A stretch of 64,000 nt of DNA from Neofusicoccum parvum (taxonomy: Eukaryota; Ascomycota; Dothideomycetes; Botryosphaeriales; Botryosphaeriaceae). The position numbers and the translations under genes are program-made. Each line of letters starts with the position of its first letter. The first letter of the stretch is position 1. The notes under the pieces are model-generated. The model did not search any database. It worked only from the letters and a program-made list of their open reading frames with translations, and was not told the origin of the DNA. Below, one piece after another: positions 52,484 through 63,998 of the stretch. The DNA lies in assembly GCA_020912385.1 (NCBI GenBank), contig CP087217.1, positions 248,001 to 312,000 of the forward strand, given 5' to 3'.

Positions 52484-53420
52484 TCACGACACCTCCCTCT
52501 CGTCCAAATCACACTGCAACAACATTTCCGCCGTCGTTTTCCCCTTCCTAGTGTAGCCCTCAACGAACATCTCCCCCCATTCCCCCACCGTGTTGTCGTA
52601 AGTCGTCTGCGGCTTTGTCCTGCAAAACCCACACATCAACTCCTTCACCTCGCTCATCAACCCCAACCGCGGATACTCCTTCACAACCGCATCATACTCC
52701 TCCCAGCTCAATATGCCCGCCGGCACCGTGCGATCCGGGCCCTGAAAATCCGCCCATCTGCCCAGCACATCAGCACTCATCCCTTCCACCGACCGCCCAG
52801 CAGAACGAAAGAGGCGGGGGAAAAAAAAGAAAAAAAAAAGAACAGGGGGAAGGGCAACGCGCCGGCCCCCAACCCGCCAAACAGCCGAGCCACAGCGGAA
52901 CTCACATCCCAAACGCCGCCGCCGCAACAGGCGGCTCCTTCCAAAACACAACCGAGCCAGTCGTGTGCAGCGCGATCGCGTCCCACACCTGCTGGGCCTT
53001 CCTGCCGCGGCAGCCGCCGGGCGCCCGCACGCCGCTCGCACTCTCCCCGCCGTCGTCCCAGCCCGGCGGCGCGTGGGCCTCCAGCCAGCGCACCGCGGCG
53101 TCGGCGCCGTCGACCTCGAAGCGGCGGTCGGGGGTCGCGCACGCGCCGGTCGGGTCCCAGCCGAGGTCGTGCAGCAGCGTCGACAGCGCGAGCACCTCGG
53201 GGTCGACGGCGTGCAGGTGGGGTAGCTTTGTGGAGCGGGCGATTAGCGCGGCGAAGAGCCAGGAGCGGGTGACGTGGTTGAGGGCGGGGTGGGAGAGGTG
53301 CGAGGCGGCGAAGTGGAGGGCGGAGCGGACGAGCGGGGTGGTGGGGAGGTGGAGGTGGGGGAGGGAGGGGATGGAGGGGAGGTCGGGCGGGGGGTTGGTG
53401 GTGGTGAAGGGGGGTGGCAT
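52484..53420 (-). CDS. HD-domain protein, cyanamide-hydratase-like
   Basis: Exons 53420-52906 and 52775-52484 (intron 130 nt, GTGAGT..GAG, phase 2) give 268 aa. HD-superfamily metal ligands are visible: His in ALNHVTRSW, the HD pair in LLHDLGWD, and His in IALHTTGS. The C-terminal block (LSWEEYDAVVKEYPRLGLMS, then FCRTKPQTTYDN) is typical of fungal HD proteins annotated as cyanamide-hydratase-like. The canonical acceptor GATGAG gives ...AAFGIADVLGRW... in frame. I start at 53420 rather than the in-frame ATG at 53783 because a TATA-like ATATAAA lies between them. The substrate is not fixed by sequence. Confidence 0.78.
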
Positions 53421-54775
53421 GTTGGAGGGTTTTTTTGTTTGGGTGGTGGAGTGGGGAGGGTGCTGCGCTCTCGCTGGGCTGGTGGTAGTGTGAGGAGGTG
53501 TTGAGAATCGGTGTGGCAACAGGTCGTGTAGGACTGTTGATTTTGTTGGTCTCTTCAACGTAGAAGGCAGACGTTCAAGTGATAGTTCGTGGGCGTCTTT
53601 ATATGCACCCCCGCTAAGAGTGGGGAAGGCTGTTCGACCCTTGCAGAAGATCAGTGAGACACTTTCCCGCAAAAGCGACCCCAAGTCTCTCTTCGTGGAA
53701 AAATTACTTGTCATGTCAGCACGGCTAACACATGCGGGATACGACGAGCAAAGACAACTACGCTTTCTCAATGAAGAGGCCATACATTCAGCTATATTCT
53801 GACGGTTTTTGGTGATTGTGGCTGTTGTTCGTCGGCCGAGACTACCATCATGAGCTGAGGGCGAGACAGTAGCTTGTGTGCTGTCTTAGAGGCAGCATCG
53901 CGGGCTCAGCTGATGCGAATGGATCGTAAAGTTGCTGTTTTCGGAAGTTGCTTCACCAGCTTCGCGTCAACTTGTATTAAATCAGTGTTCCAAGTAGAGA
54001 CCGCACCTTGCTTCACCACCATCACGATGAATGCGTCGACCGCTCACTATTGGCCGTTCTTAGCAATTCCCTCGAGATTGGCGCAGACTCTTCTCGACCA
54101 ACTAACAAACACACTTGCATGGGGAGCCAAAGCATGAACTCAGACAACGGCCTCATTCCCTATCTACTCACGGACCTGAAATCAGCAAAAAACGGCCTCA
54201 TGACATACCATTCCATCCTCCAGAGCGGAGTAACCCATCTAAGTAATGAAAGCCGTTGTGCCCAACCTTAGCATATCATACCGTAGCCTCGCGGCTTACA
54301 TTCGTGATGTCCTATCTCGTTCCGATTCTTAAAGAATACGCCAGCAGAATGACCAAAAGGAAACCTCCGCGTCTATCCAATAGACCCCTAATGACGAGCC
54401 CGTTCTAGCCATCCATGAGCTACAGTCCTCTAACCCAATCGCTAGCCCAAAGAAGCACCTGACTACACCGATGAAGCAGACCTGGGTATGACGCGGATGT
54501 CTCAGTCGCAAAAACAGGGAGAAAAGTAAAATGCATTGAGGAGGGAGTAGGAATGTAGTGATGTAAAGGATGAAGGGTCCGCCGTGTATCCACAATCATC
54601 ATTATTGCGGACTGACCAAGCTTTCGGCCTCGGTAGAAGTCATTGTTCCGAGCAGTGGGTATCGGCAATGGAGACCAATGCGCAGAACGCTGGAATTACC
54701 CGGATCGCGCCGGATGATGTGACCCATGACGTGAGGATGGTGGGTCGAAGAATTGACATGTGAAAAAGAGACCAC
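53421..54775. other. Intergenic region with TATA box of the HD gene
   Basis: On the minus strand, ATATAAA at 53598-53604 lies about 180 nt upstream of the HD-gene ATG. The remainder up to the 3' end of the acyltransferase gene has no supportable gene. Confidence 0.5.
53598..53604 (-). promoter_or_regulatory. TATA-like box of HD gene
   Basis: Reads ATATAAA on the minus strand, about 180 nt upstream of the chosen ATG at 53420. It argues against the longer reading frame starting at 53783. Confidence 0.5.
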
Positions 54776-56263
54776 CTACGCACCGCCAGTGACCGTTTTC
54801 ACCAGCTTCAACGTTTTGATCACCACATTCCCCACCATTATCAACGCAGCGCCGGGGATGAAAATTTGCAAGAACTCGAACGGGCTCTTCGGTCGGACCT
54901 CGGTCTCGATGTAGCCTCTGCCCTCGCTAGAAGCCTTTTCCTTGTCCAATTTTGCCCAGCCATTGAGTCCCTTGCCCGTCTCGTAGCGGACGCCTTCAGG
55001 GTCGGCGGGAAAGCGGCCGGTTTGGAGGTAGAATTCAAGAAGGTCGTCCTTCTCGCGCCAACGCTGCAGAACCCATTGCTCAAAGTCGGTCTGCGAGGAC
55101 AACGGGATGTCCTTGACGGCAAAACGACGCCAGTGAAGATTGACTGACCGCGGAGGCCTGCCTTCGAAGTAGGTAGACTTTAGGGTAAATAGGTCTTGGC
55201 CATATTGACCACGGCTGTTCTTTGTTAGCAACGAATCCCTCAGAACTTGGCGTGATACTCACGGGACTCCCTCGTACGCCATGGTACAATCATACACCCA
55301 CTCGGTAGTACCCTTCAGCTCTTGCAGACAGAAAAACAAGCCGGTGCTTCTTGGCAGAAGGGCATGTCTCAGGTCACTTTGACCGCTCTTTTCAGCCCAG
55401 CGGGCGCTCGAGTCTCGGCCATTCGAGGAGAGATTTGTGCCTTCCGGGAAGATGAGCAACCACATGGGATCCAAGTCGTGGTCGCCAGACATGGGACCCT
55501 TGTGGCGGGCATTAAGCTTCTGCAGGCGGTGCTGGAAGCGGGGTTTGTCTGTTGCCCACTTGCGCGACAGGAAGATGAAGCTGAAGAACTGCATGCCGAT
55601 GCCCATTATGGGGATGTACTTGAGCGACTCCTTGAGGATGATGTACAAGTGGCCATGCATACGCGAGGTATATGCAATCCACCACAGATACAGCCAATCG
55701 GTGTAAATCTGTCGCGTGTCAACGTCGTCCCCCAGCCTGCATGCAGAGACATAGGGCGTACCTGGTGGTTTGCAATCAGGACCATGCGATCGGGAAAGTC
55801 GCACTCTAGGCGGCCGTCCTCGGTTTGGCGAAGCTGTCCACGCACGCTCTCGTCGCCGCTGACCCTCACCACAGTGGGCGACCACCACTGAGTCATGGTG
55901 GTGATGAGCAGGCCAAAGTGCTGCTTGGTGACAGCCATCCAGGCATAGTACCAGTCTCTGCTGTAGAAATATAGCGGGGCACCGATGTACTGGGTCAGGT
56001 TGATACTAAGGCCGAGTAAGAACCTATTTGTTTAGTCAAGCGGTTTCGAGAGCGTTGATCACTCACCACACGCAGCTGCCCATGAAGTATACACCGAACA
56101 GGAACATGCGCAAGGCCTGCTTGGGCCCGCCATGCTTGACAGGGCCGGCGGGGTGCACCACCTTGCCCGTGTCAGCGCCGTGTTCGTGCAGGTCTTCGGG
56201 CGGTATGGGCTGCGTCTGCTGTGTAGCAGCGGTATGCCTGTGCTTCAGGCCGTCGGCGTCCAT
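54776..56263 (-). CDS. Membrane acyltransferase of the 1-acylglycerol-3-phosphate (PlsC/AGPAT) type
   Basis: Exons 56263-56067, 56023-55762, 55708-55263 and 55214-54776 give 447 aa; introns are 43, 53 and 48 nt with consistent phases. A polar N-terminus is followed by TM segments (FLFGVYFMGSCVWFLLGLS). Motif I NHQIYTD (H152, D157) is split by intron 2, and FPEGT is at 240-244. The order ...YEGVPRGQYGQDLFTLKS... and a C-terminal TM (IFIPGAALIMVGNVVIK) match the Cst26/Psi1 and AGPAT5/LCLAT1 group. Family role: ER or mitochondrial-associated acylation of lysophospholipids. It is divergent from the NAD(H) kinase gene. A GTGCGT near the last codon could be an extra donor, so the very C-terminus is provisional. 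Confidence 0.82.
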
Positions 56264-56814
56264 CTGGAGAGATCTGCGGCAGGCGGAGTGAAGAGCGGCA
56301 GGCGGACGGTGAGGTCGAGGTGCAGGCGGCGCGTGGACAGGCGCGGTGAGGCGGAGTTAAGAGCGGAGGACGGGAGTGTGGCGGATGGGCACGCGACGCC
56401 GGTGGTAGCGAGCCGGTGAGGAGCTCAGGGTCAGAGGGGCAGGAGAGGTTGCCTGGCCAGAGGCATCATCAGAGGGCCCTGCGAAGTGGAAGGCCCGAGA
56501 AGGCTGCGCTGGGAGGCAGGCGCCCACGAATGCGGTGAAGCGCAAAGCGACGGGCCGGCAAGTTGCGAAGCTCCAGCAGAGGCGCGCCGCGTCGTGCAGT
56601 CATCGCGGAGCGCGGAGGAGCATGGGCCACCGCCCTGACATCAGAGCCTGTCCCTCGCCCGCGCTCAACACCAGCGCCCGCCCAGCGCGTCGACGTGTCG
56701 CGATGCAGTAACGCCGTCCCGCGCGGATTCCTGGCCTGAGCATGGGCTATCCTTGACCCCACGTCGCCCGCACGCTTCCCGCGTCACGCCCGTCGCGCAC
56801 CCACGCCGCCCACG
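56264..56814. promoter_or_regulatory. Divergent promoter of acyltransferase and NAD(H) kinase genes
   Basis: The 551 bp between the two ATGs is GC-rich and has no clear TATA box. Open frames crossing it are due to base composition. Confidence 0.5.
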
Positions 56815-58317
56815 ATGCTCCCGCGACTCCCGCTGCGCCTGTGCCTGCGCCCGGGTCGGAGGGCCTTTTCGTGCTCCGCGCGTCGCCGTGAGGTCATCGA
56901 GCTTCCACACGCCGGCGCGCTGCCCGAGCGCAGCCCTCCCACATACCAAGGTGAGCAGAGATGAGGCCTGCCGGAAGCACATGGTGAGCACAACATCCTT
57001 ATCTTCAGCGATCAACGACTGTCCCAGCATCATCTCCAGAAGGCTCCGTGCTGACCGGGCCTAGCAACACGTCAGCATGACCTGCTCGGCCTCCACTGGC
57101 ACTCTCCCCTCCGCACCGTGCTGCTCATGAAGAAGGAAGAGGCGCCGCACGTCACCGACTCGCTTATCGAGTTCGCCTACCACGTCCAGACAACATATCC
57201 CGATGTGAATCTGCTGCTCGAGCCCAGCGTTGCCCGTGCCATCCACGAGCACCTCCCGTCGCCCATTTACTCGCTACCCACGCAGAACCGTGAGGCCGAG
57301 AAAGTGCTCCACGACAATGTCGACCTCATAACCACATTGGGCGGAGACGGGACAATCCTGCATGCTGCCGGTCTATACGCAAACTCCCAGCGAGTCCCGC
57401 CAATCCTCGCCTTCAGCATGGGAACTCTAGGCTTTCTAGGAGAATGGAAGTTTGCCGAGTACAAGCGCGCCTTCAGGGAGGTCTACATGTCCGGTGCCAG
57501 CGCTGCTCTGGAGCAAACACTTGGCACATCCTCAGCCGCCGGCACCGAGAATACCGTCAAGGCAGCAGAAGACCCATGGGCTTCGCTCCGAGGCAAATTC
57601 ATGGGCACCAACCGCCATGCCCGTATTCTCTTGCGCCACCGTCTCAAGGTCTCCGTCCACACTCCGGCGAGCCTTTCATCAACTGCTTCCTCCAAGAAAC
57701 CCATCTTGACGGGAAAACATCCTTCTCTTGCAACTGCTCAAACCCTCGCCCGTGGCAATCATAAGCCTCCACCCTCTCCACTCTACGCTCTCAACGAAAT
57801 CATCTTGCATCGCGGCCGCGCTCCGCACTTGACACAAATTAATATTAGCGTCAACGGGCGACACCTAACAGATGCCATTGCGGATGGTCTAATCATTGCT
57901 ACACCCACCGGTAGCACCGCATACTCCCTATCTTCAGGCGGCTGCATCGTGCACCCACTTGTCCCATCCCTCGTACTTACACCCATCTGTCCACGCAGCT
58001 TATCATTCCGTCCGCTGGTGCTACCGGCCAATGCAGAGATCACATTGCGAGTTGCAGAGAGCAACAGGTCCGAGGGCGTCGATGTCAGCATCGACGGCAT
58101 GCGCATGGAGGAGCCGCTGGGCCGTGGCGGGGAGGTGCGCATCACAGGAGAAGACGTCGGGCTAAGGGCACTAGGCAAGGGCGAAGGCGGAGCCATCATG
58201 GGCGGCGTACCAAGCATCGTGCGGGGAACGAACGGCGGATCCAGAGGGGAGGACCACTGGGTTGGAGGGCTGAACGGTCTGTTGAAGTTCAACTACCCGT
58301 TCGGGGAAGAAGTCTGA
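56815..58317 (+). CDS. POS5: Mitochondrial NAD(H) kinase, Pos5 type
   Basis: Exons 56815-56950 and 57065-58317 (intron 114 nt, GTGAGC..TAG, phase 1) give 462 aa. Exon 1 codes a typical mitochondrial presequence, Arg-rich with no acidic residues at the start (MLPRLPLRLCLRPGRRAFSC). The first block LHWHSPLRTVLLMKK is followed by the kinase signature LGGDGTIL with G138-G139-D140-G141. Then come the nucleotide-binding loop ATPTGSTAYSLSSGG and the C-terminal PICPRSLSFRPLVLP strand. Family role: phosphorylates NADH/NAD to NADP(H) in the matrix, supporting antioxidant and Fe-S functions. An insert of about 50 residues around residues 185-260 is longer than in yeast Pos5. Confidence 0.9.
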
Positions 58318-60408
58318 AGACGAGACGCGGGTGGAGATATATTAGAGGAGCTCGCATTCGATTTACGGACGTAACCAGACGGGAAGAAGGGCCCGCTGCA
58401 TCTAGATCTCTGCTCATCTATCTATCAGCGTTTCTGGTACAATCCTTGCGCGGCTAGTGCGGATCCTGCGTGGGCTATAGCGTGCTTGTAGCAGCGTTTT
58501 GGGGGGTGGTACGTCCCTGCGGCACGGACTTGCGCGCTACCGTTCATTTCCGTTCCCACCGACAAATTTGTTGCCCCCCAACCCAACGCACCAACCAAGT
58601 CAGTTAAGGTTTGTGGAGAAATTCGAGCAACCTCGAACGTCTGAATTAATTCTCCGCGAGCGCACTGCCGGGGAAAAGGTGAAACTTGGCAGCGGGTGGA
58701 GGCCGGCCGGCGGACGGTGCGGCGTGTCCCGTCGGTCACGTGGTCGGTCATGCGGTGAGAGCCGGCTCGACGTGGCAGATGGAGGAGCGTGGTTGTTTTT
58801 GGTGGCGCGCTGGCTTTTCTGGTGCTCTGAAAGGGGCGGCCAGTGGCGTCGAAGGGGATTACGGAATTGTATATGGGAGAGGGTGATTGGATGTGCTGGT
58901 GTGGACGGTTGGGCTGCGAGACGCGGATGCGTGCACGGGTAAGTCGTTGCCGCATCCCGTTCCCGTGCCGCGGTGCATGGTGGCGGAGGTTAAAAGTAGC
59001 GCCTTCGCACGTTCTTTCTGTATGGTTCTTCTGCTCCACCTTCTGAGTAGTATGAGGTACCGCCGTGTGGCTCTCGCATCCTATTGTCGACCTTTTTAGC
59101 GCACTAGGCTCTTCTCATATCACTCGTCCAACCGACGGGCCGCAAAAGGATTCGGATCACTCATTTCCCAGTACTGATGATGGCCCCCATTTCGGAGTAC
59201 AGTCGATGCATAATATCGTTGCAGACTTAAGCCCATCAGTACTCTTCCATGCATTCCACGTCTATTGCCGGGGCTATCTTTAGAAGTTGTCTCATTTGGC
59301 GGTCTACATCTACTTGCTTTTAGCCTGTTTCCCCAAACCGGAGGACTTGCTCCGCTTGTAACAAGATGGGGCCACACTACAAGCAATATTATGCAGTATC
59401 CACGGTGAGTCATGCTATTGACCTCGAAGTGAGACACGAGTGTTGAACTCGGAAGAGAAGCTAATTATGTATGTCGGTGTACGCGTAGGAAAGGCAACAG
59501 ACACATGGTGAGGGAATAAACTTTATCTTGATCGGCTGACTGCATGCAATTCTACCATATGTAGCGTTCTCTGTCATAAAAAGTGCCGGAATTCATGCTT
59601 TTATCTGCTTCCACCCTGATCTCCGATCTCGTTTCCATTGCACAAGATCTCTCAACCGAATTTGCTTTTGAGTACTCGGAGATCTGTTTTCATGTTTTCA
59701 TTTTTCACAAGCTACTCTCCGGGGTGGATGGCTATCTATTTCTTTAGTACATCCCCTCCCCACGAGAAAGTGAAATTCCGTTTTAAGTTAAAAGCAGAAA
59801 GCTGACCGACGGTCAAATGCACAACACACGCGCCCAACTTGTAGGCTACCACTTAAAACGCCTTATAATATGCGCTGCCAGTGGCTTCTCCAACACTCTG
59901 TACGTTTGTCCCACCAGGTCTAGTTTTGTCTCCGTGTTTTTGGCTTGGGGAGCAGAACCATTATTTTTCGAGGCGAGTAAGCACAGTGGCATGGTAGGTA
60001 CGTCTAGCGCCGCGCTAACGCCGCCGCTACAACCTCTCTTCTCCTTCCATAGAGCGTGATCACACATACACAATCAAATCGTTTCCACAAGCTTTTGAAA
60101 CCTCCGCCGGTTATAATGCTGTGGGATGTGGCCTGTATCACCAAGCCCTACCACTCCTTTCCCCGTTCAGGAAGGCTTCCTTTATGTCCAACAATTACAT
60201 GGTGATATATATAATATTCGCCTTTGTTGTGCTTTGATCATGAGCTGTAATATCTGTAAAGTGAAAAGTCTTTTCACTGCACACTTGAGTCCGGACGAAT
60301 GCTTCAACTACCCATGTATGAACTTATTGCAATACTTCCAGAGCCAACCTCGTCGAAGCATGGCTTTTGGTGGGAAATTGGCAACTCCCGTAGCAGATTT
60401 CCCATGCT
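58318..60408. other. Long intergenic region between POS5 and P450 3' ends
   Basis: Two kb, GC-rich up to about 59000 and AT-richer after that. The region lies between two convergent genes, and no coding frame has domain support. Short open frames at 58500-59050 occur on both strands without bias. No repeat or RNA gene seen. Confidence 0.5.
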
Positions 60409-62106
60409 TTACTGTGCGGGAGTAACTTTTACCCAGAGTGGGGGCTTCTGCCACAGTGCGAAGCTCTTCTGGTTCAACCAGTCTTTACTCTGCGGACAGA
60501 GCTTGATGTCGAAGTTCCATAGCACTTTCGCCAAGAAGATCCGCATCTCGTAGTACGCAAGGCTAGATGGCTGGGTCAGCGCTCCGAAGCTCTTTGAGAT
60601 GCTCCCTGGAAAAAGGCGGCACCACTCACTTCTGCCCAATACAGTTCCGCGGCCCAATAGAGAACGGCTGCAAAACGTCTTTCTTGTCGTTTTCATAGCC
60701 AGTCCCTGGCAGCCAGCGTTCTGGGACGAAAGATTCTGGATCTTTGAAGTTGAACGGCGAGCGGTAAGCGGCGAACTGAGCCACCGAGAGACGAGTCTGC
60801 ACGCCACGTTCAGACGAAGTCAGCCAAGCATCCATGTCAAATGGCAACAACCAAAAACTCACCCCGCCCGGAACCCACTCCCCACAGATGACATTACCGC
60901 CCTCAGCAACCTCCCTCGGCGGACCAATGGGCAGCGGCGGATACAGCCTCAACCCTTCCTCCAAGCACGCATTCAGGTACGGCAACTTTGCCAACCTCTC
61001 CACCGTCATCTCCCCATCGCTCTGAAAACCGCCCCTCACCTCCGCACACAGCTTCCCCATCTTCTCCGGATTCGTGCACAGCATCCACGTCAACCCGCTC
61101 AACAACGTCGCCGACGTCTCCGTCCCCGCAATCATGAACACGCCGGCATTGACGTACATATCCTGCCGCGCCAACCCCTTCCCCTCCTCACCAGCCCCCA
61201 GTACCAGATTCCAGATATCCGGCTCGTCGCTGCCCAGCTCCAGCCTCCGATCCACGCGATCCGAGCTGTGCTTCGCGTGGGAGCGCTCCATCTCCCGCAA
61301 GCTGCGCGGAGTCAGATACTTGGCCAGCAGACCCAGCAGCGGGTACTCGAGCTGCAGACGAGCCAGATCGATCGCCTTATTCCAGCCAAACACCGTCTTG
61401 ACCCACGGCGTGTACTCGCTGCGATCCAGCAGCCCCAGCGGCTCGCCAAACGTCAGCTGGCCCATAACGTCAAACGTCGCGCAAGTCCAGAGCTTGCAGA
61501 GATCCAACTCCCCGCCCGCCGCGGCCTCCGCGTCCCTCCGCACGGCGGCGACGAGGCGATCGGCGTAGCGCGCGACCATGGGCTCCTGGCGGCGGATGGA
61601 GCGGTCGGCGAAGGCGGGCGCGAAGATGCGGCGCAGGCGCGCGTGCGCCGCGTCGTCGCGCACCGCCAGGATGCCGTACTTCTCCTCGACGTAGTGCGTG
61701 CGGTCCTTGGGGTTCGAGCGGCGCGCCCCGCTGGCCGGCGCGTAGATGTCGCGCCACGCCTCCGCGCTGATGTAGCTGAGCTTGTCCGGCCCGATGCGCA
61801 CCGCGGGCCCGTACTGCGTGTGGATCGATTGGATCCATGGCACCACGTCGCCGGTCAGCGCGATGGCCCAGTACGAGAGCGAGGTTGCGCAGGCGTAGGC
61901 TGGGCCGGGGTACTTGGCGAGCGGGTGGAGGTAGAGGTTGTAGATTATGTTGGAGACGGCGAGGACGGTCTGGGGGGTGGTCAGAGCGGTTGGTGGGTGT
62001 GGGCGGGGAGACCTACGAATCCAAGCACGATGGATACGAGAACCCATGCAATGTCCCTTGCGGACAAGGCCCCCAAGAGAGAGGGTTGCTTCTCCATGCT
62101 GTCCAT
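60409..62106 (-). CDS. Cytochrome P450 monooxygenase (microsomal, CYP65-like)
   Basis: Exons 62106-62017, 61969-60863, 60796-60630 and 60562-60409 give 505 aa; introns are 47, 66 and 67 nt. The N-terminus has an ER anchor (IAWVLVSIVLGFTVLAVSN) followed by the NLYLHPLAKYPGP hinge. Other landmarks are the I-helix AGTETS at 311-316, ExxR at 368-371, PERW, and the haem loop FSIGPRNCIG with proximal Cys451. The hinge and overall layout recall CYP65/isotrichodermin-hydroxylase-like P450s; the clan is inferred. The 66-nt intron is a multiple of three and lacks a stop, so the unspliced frame stays open. Substrate unknown; no biosynthetic neighbours are present. Confidence 0.9.
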
Positions 62107-63368
62107 GGTTGAGACGGCGGGCCTGGATTGAGACGGGGCTACGGGAAACCGTATCTTGACCGCCCTTTATACGACGTTGGCAGCTTCCGTCATGGATAGA
62201 CATTTTCGCGGAAGGATTCACTCCCTGCATGTGTTGTTGCACTCTTTCAATAACGTGCTGGCGGTTAAAGTGCAATCCCCGTAACAGCCCCCACTTCCCA
62301 AGCGCTAAGCAGAGACACAGAGAGCTCCTTGGAATCCCATTGGCTATGATTGAGCAGCATGACAGCGACTAGATGTGCCATGGACAAGTCAAGCCTGCGG
62401 CGATAAGCATGACTAAAGCTGCAGACCCGCTGCGTTGGACAGCCATGAACCCATTGAGGAGTGATCATCGACCCCGCGACGAGCCAAATTGTCTGAAACA
62501 AAGATGCCGGCTATGCTAAGTTTTATTCAGCAAGTCGATGTGAGTCTATTGTGAGCATGCCTGCAGTAAGACCACGAACAGGCCGTAGAGTTTGGGTGCT
62601 GATCTCCTGTATCTTCGTATCTCTTCTCATCCAAACACTCCAACTCCTTTGGCCTCTCAAGACTCATCTTGCTCTTCTGCCTTGACTCCAGCGAATAAAT
62701 CTTATGTCCACATGTAAAGCTGTCAAGAATATAAAAAGCTCCTTAGCCCGCGCTAGTAATCAGTGCGGCGTCGTACTTTTGCCAGTTCGACAAAAGCCGT
62801 GGGGATAGATCGATTCCTCCTCAATACTGAACATACTTGCAATTGCTTGGTTTAAGCTCACATCATGACCTTGAAGAAACTTGCTGAAGTAATGAGATGA
62901 GACATTATGGAGAATCATTCTATCGGAAGCAACATCCCCAAAGCGGAGTATCGACAGCTTACATCATCTCCCAAACAGCAGAGCGCAAAGGAAAACAATG
63001 TAACAATGTCGTCTGTAATCGACTCTCGAGTTAGCAATACGGTGCGGCTATCTGCAGGTATGTCTGGCCCCAATGGTAACAATATCAAAACACACTCAAC
63101 CCAATCAGGAAGAGGCGAGGGAAAAAACGCCAGAAATATGCAAGAACCTGGGAGACCCAAAAGAAAAAAAAAAAAGACGAAGAACGATGATGCAAAACGG
63201 GAAAAAAAGAGATACTCCCAGAGACTATGATGAAAACAACCACCCCCGCCAATCCACCGGCCATGCTTTCAAACAGAAAAGAACACTCTCAATGCATCAC
63301 GATATCCAAACACACGCGGCAAAGCAAAGCCCCCCCAAGAAAAAGACACCACCACCTCACTCACTCAC
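62107..63368. other. P450 promoter and intergenic region
   Basis: Upstream of the P450 ATG the frame stays open by chance to 62275. The rest is AT-rich, with purine-rich A/G runs around 63160-63220. No gene is supportable. Confidence 0.5.
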
Positions 63369-63998
63369 TCAATCACCCCTCCTCTCCCCCTCCCCCTCCT
63401 CCACCACCACCTCCTCCTCCTCCTCCTCCTCCGCAACCCCCTCCCCCCTACTCCTCACCTTCCTCAACAACGCCCCAAACGGATTACTCAAGCTCCTCGC
63501 CCTCCCACCGCTCCCCTCCCCCTCCCCCGTCGGCGTCTGCGCCTGCGCCTGCATCTGCGCGCCCACCCCCTCCGCAAAACTCCTACTCCTCCCCGCGCCA
63601 CCCTCCCCCTCACTCGCACTAACCCCCCTACTCCGCCTCCTCTGCGCCGACGCCACGAGCCCCGCATCCGCGACCGCGTCCCTCGGCCCGGCGACGCCGG
63701 TGCCGCCGCCGCCCAGCCAGCCGCCAAACGACCCGGCCGCTCCCTCCTTCGTGTTCCTGCGCGGCCGGCCGCCCGTCGGCGTGCCCGACAGGCTGCGCAT
63801 CTCGACGCCCTTGCGCAGGCTGTCGGCCACCACGGCGCTGAGCGAGCTGGACAGCGGCGACGTGAGCGGGCCCGGCACGAGCGAGATGGAGCCGCGCTTG
63901 AGGTGGGCCGACGGCGTGCGGTGCAGGCGGTTGCTGCTGCTGGCGCTGGTCGGCGTTGCGGGCTCGGTCTGGGAGGGCTGGAGGGGCGTCGGGGCTGG
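63369..63998 (-). CDS. C-terminal part of an unrecognised protein, 5' end beyond the window
   Basis: At least 209 codons ending at the stop at 63369; the frame is open to the window edge. The sequence is Ser/Arg/Gly-rich with phosphorylation-like motifs (RTPSAHLKRGSISL, then VEMRSLSGTPTGGRPRRNTK). It ends in a helix (NPFGALLRKVRSRGEGV) and a Glu/Val-rich acidic tail. No signal peptide, TM segment or known domain lies within the visible part. The acidic tail is coded by a CTC-CTC-rich stretch on the plus strand. No function can be proposed from this piece. Confidence 0.6.
   Translation of the reverse strand, partial: PAPTPLQPSQTEPATPTSASSSNRLHRTPSAHLKRGSISLVPGPLTSPLSSSLSAVVADSLRKGVEMRSLSGTPTGGRPRRNTKEGAAGSFGGWLGGGGTGVAGPRDAVADAGLVASAQRRRSRGVSASEGEGGAGRSRSFAEGVGAQMQAQAQTPTGEGEGSGGRARSLSNPFGALLRKVRSRGEGVAEEEEEEEVVVEEGEGERRGD

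Noticed and set aside
52779..52905. Apparent non-canonical intron in the HD gene flanked by GGGAT direct repeats
   Set aside because: Using the next AG (GATGAG, ending at 52776) gives a canonical GT..AG intron in phase 2 and keeps the conserved C-terminus, so no unusual splicing is needed.
53421..53783. N-terminal extension of the HD protein from an ATG at 53783
   Set aside because: A TATA-like box lies inside it and its translation is not protein-like; the ATG at 53420 starts the recognisable protein.
43437..62106. Secondary-metabolite cluster (MFS, SDR, HD protein, P450)
   Set aside because: No polyketide synthase, NRPS, terpene or DMAT synthase is present, and the candidates are interspersed with unrelated conserved genes over nearly 19 kb.
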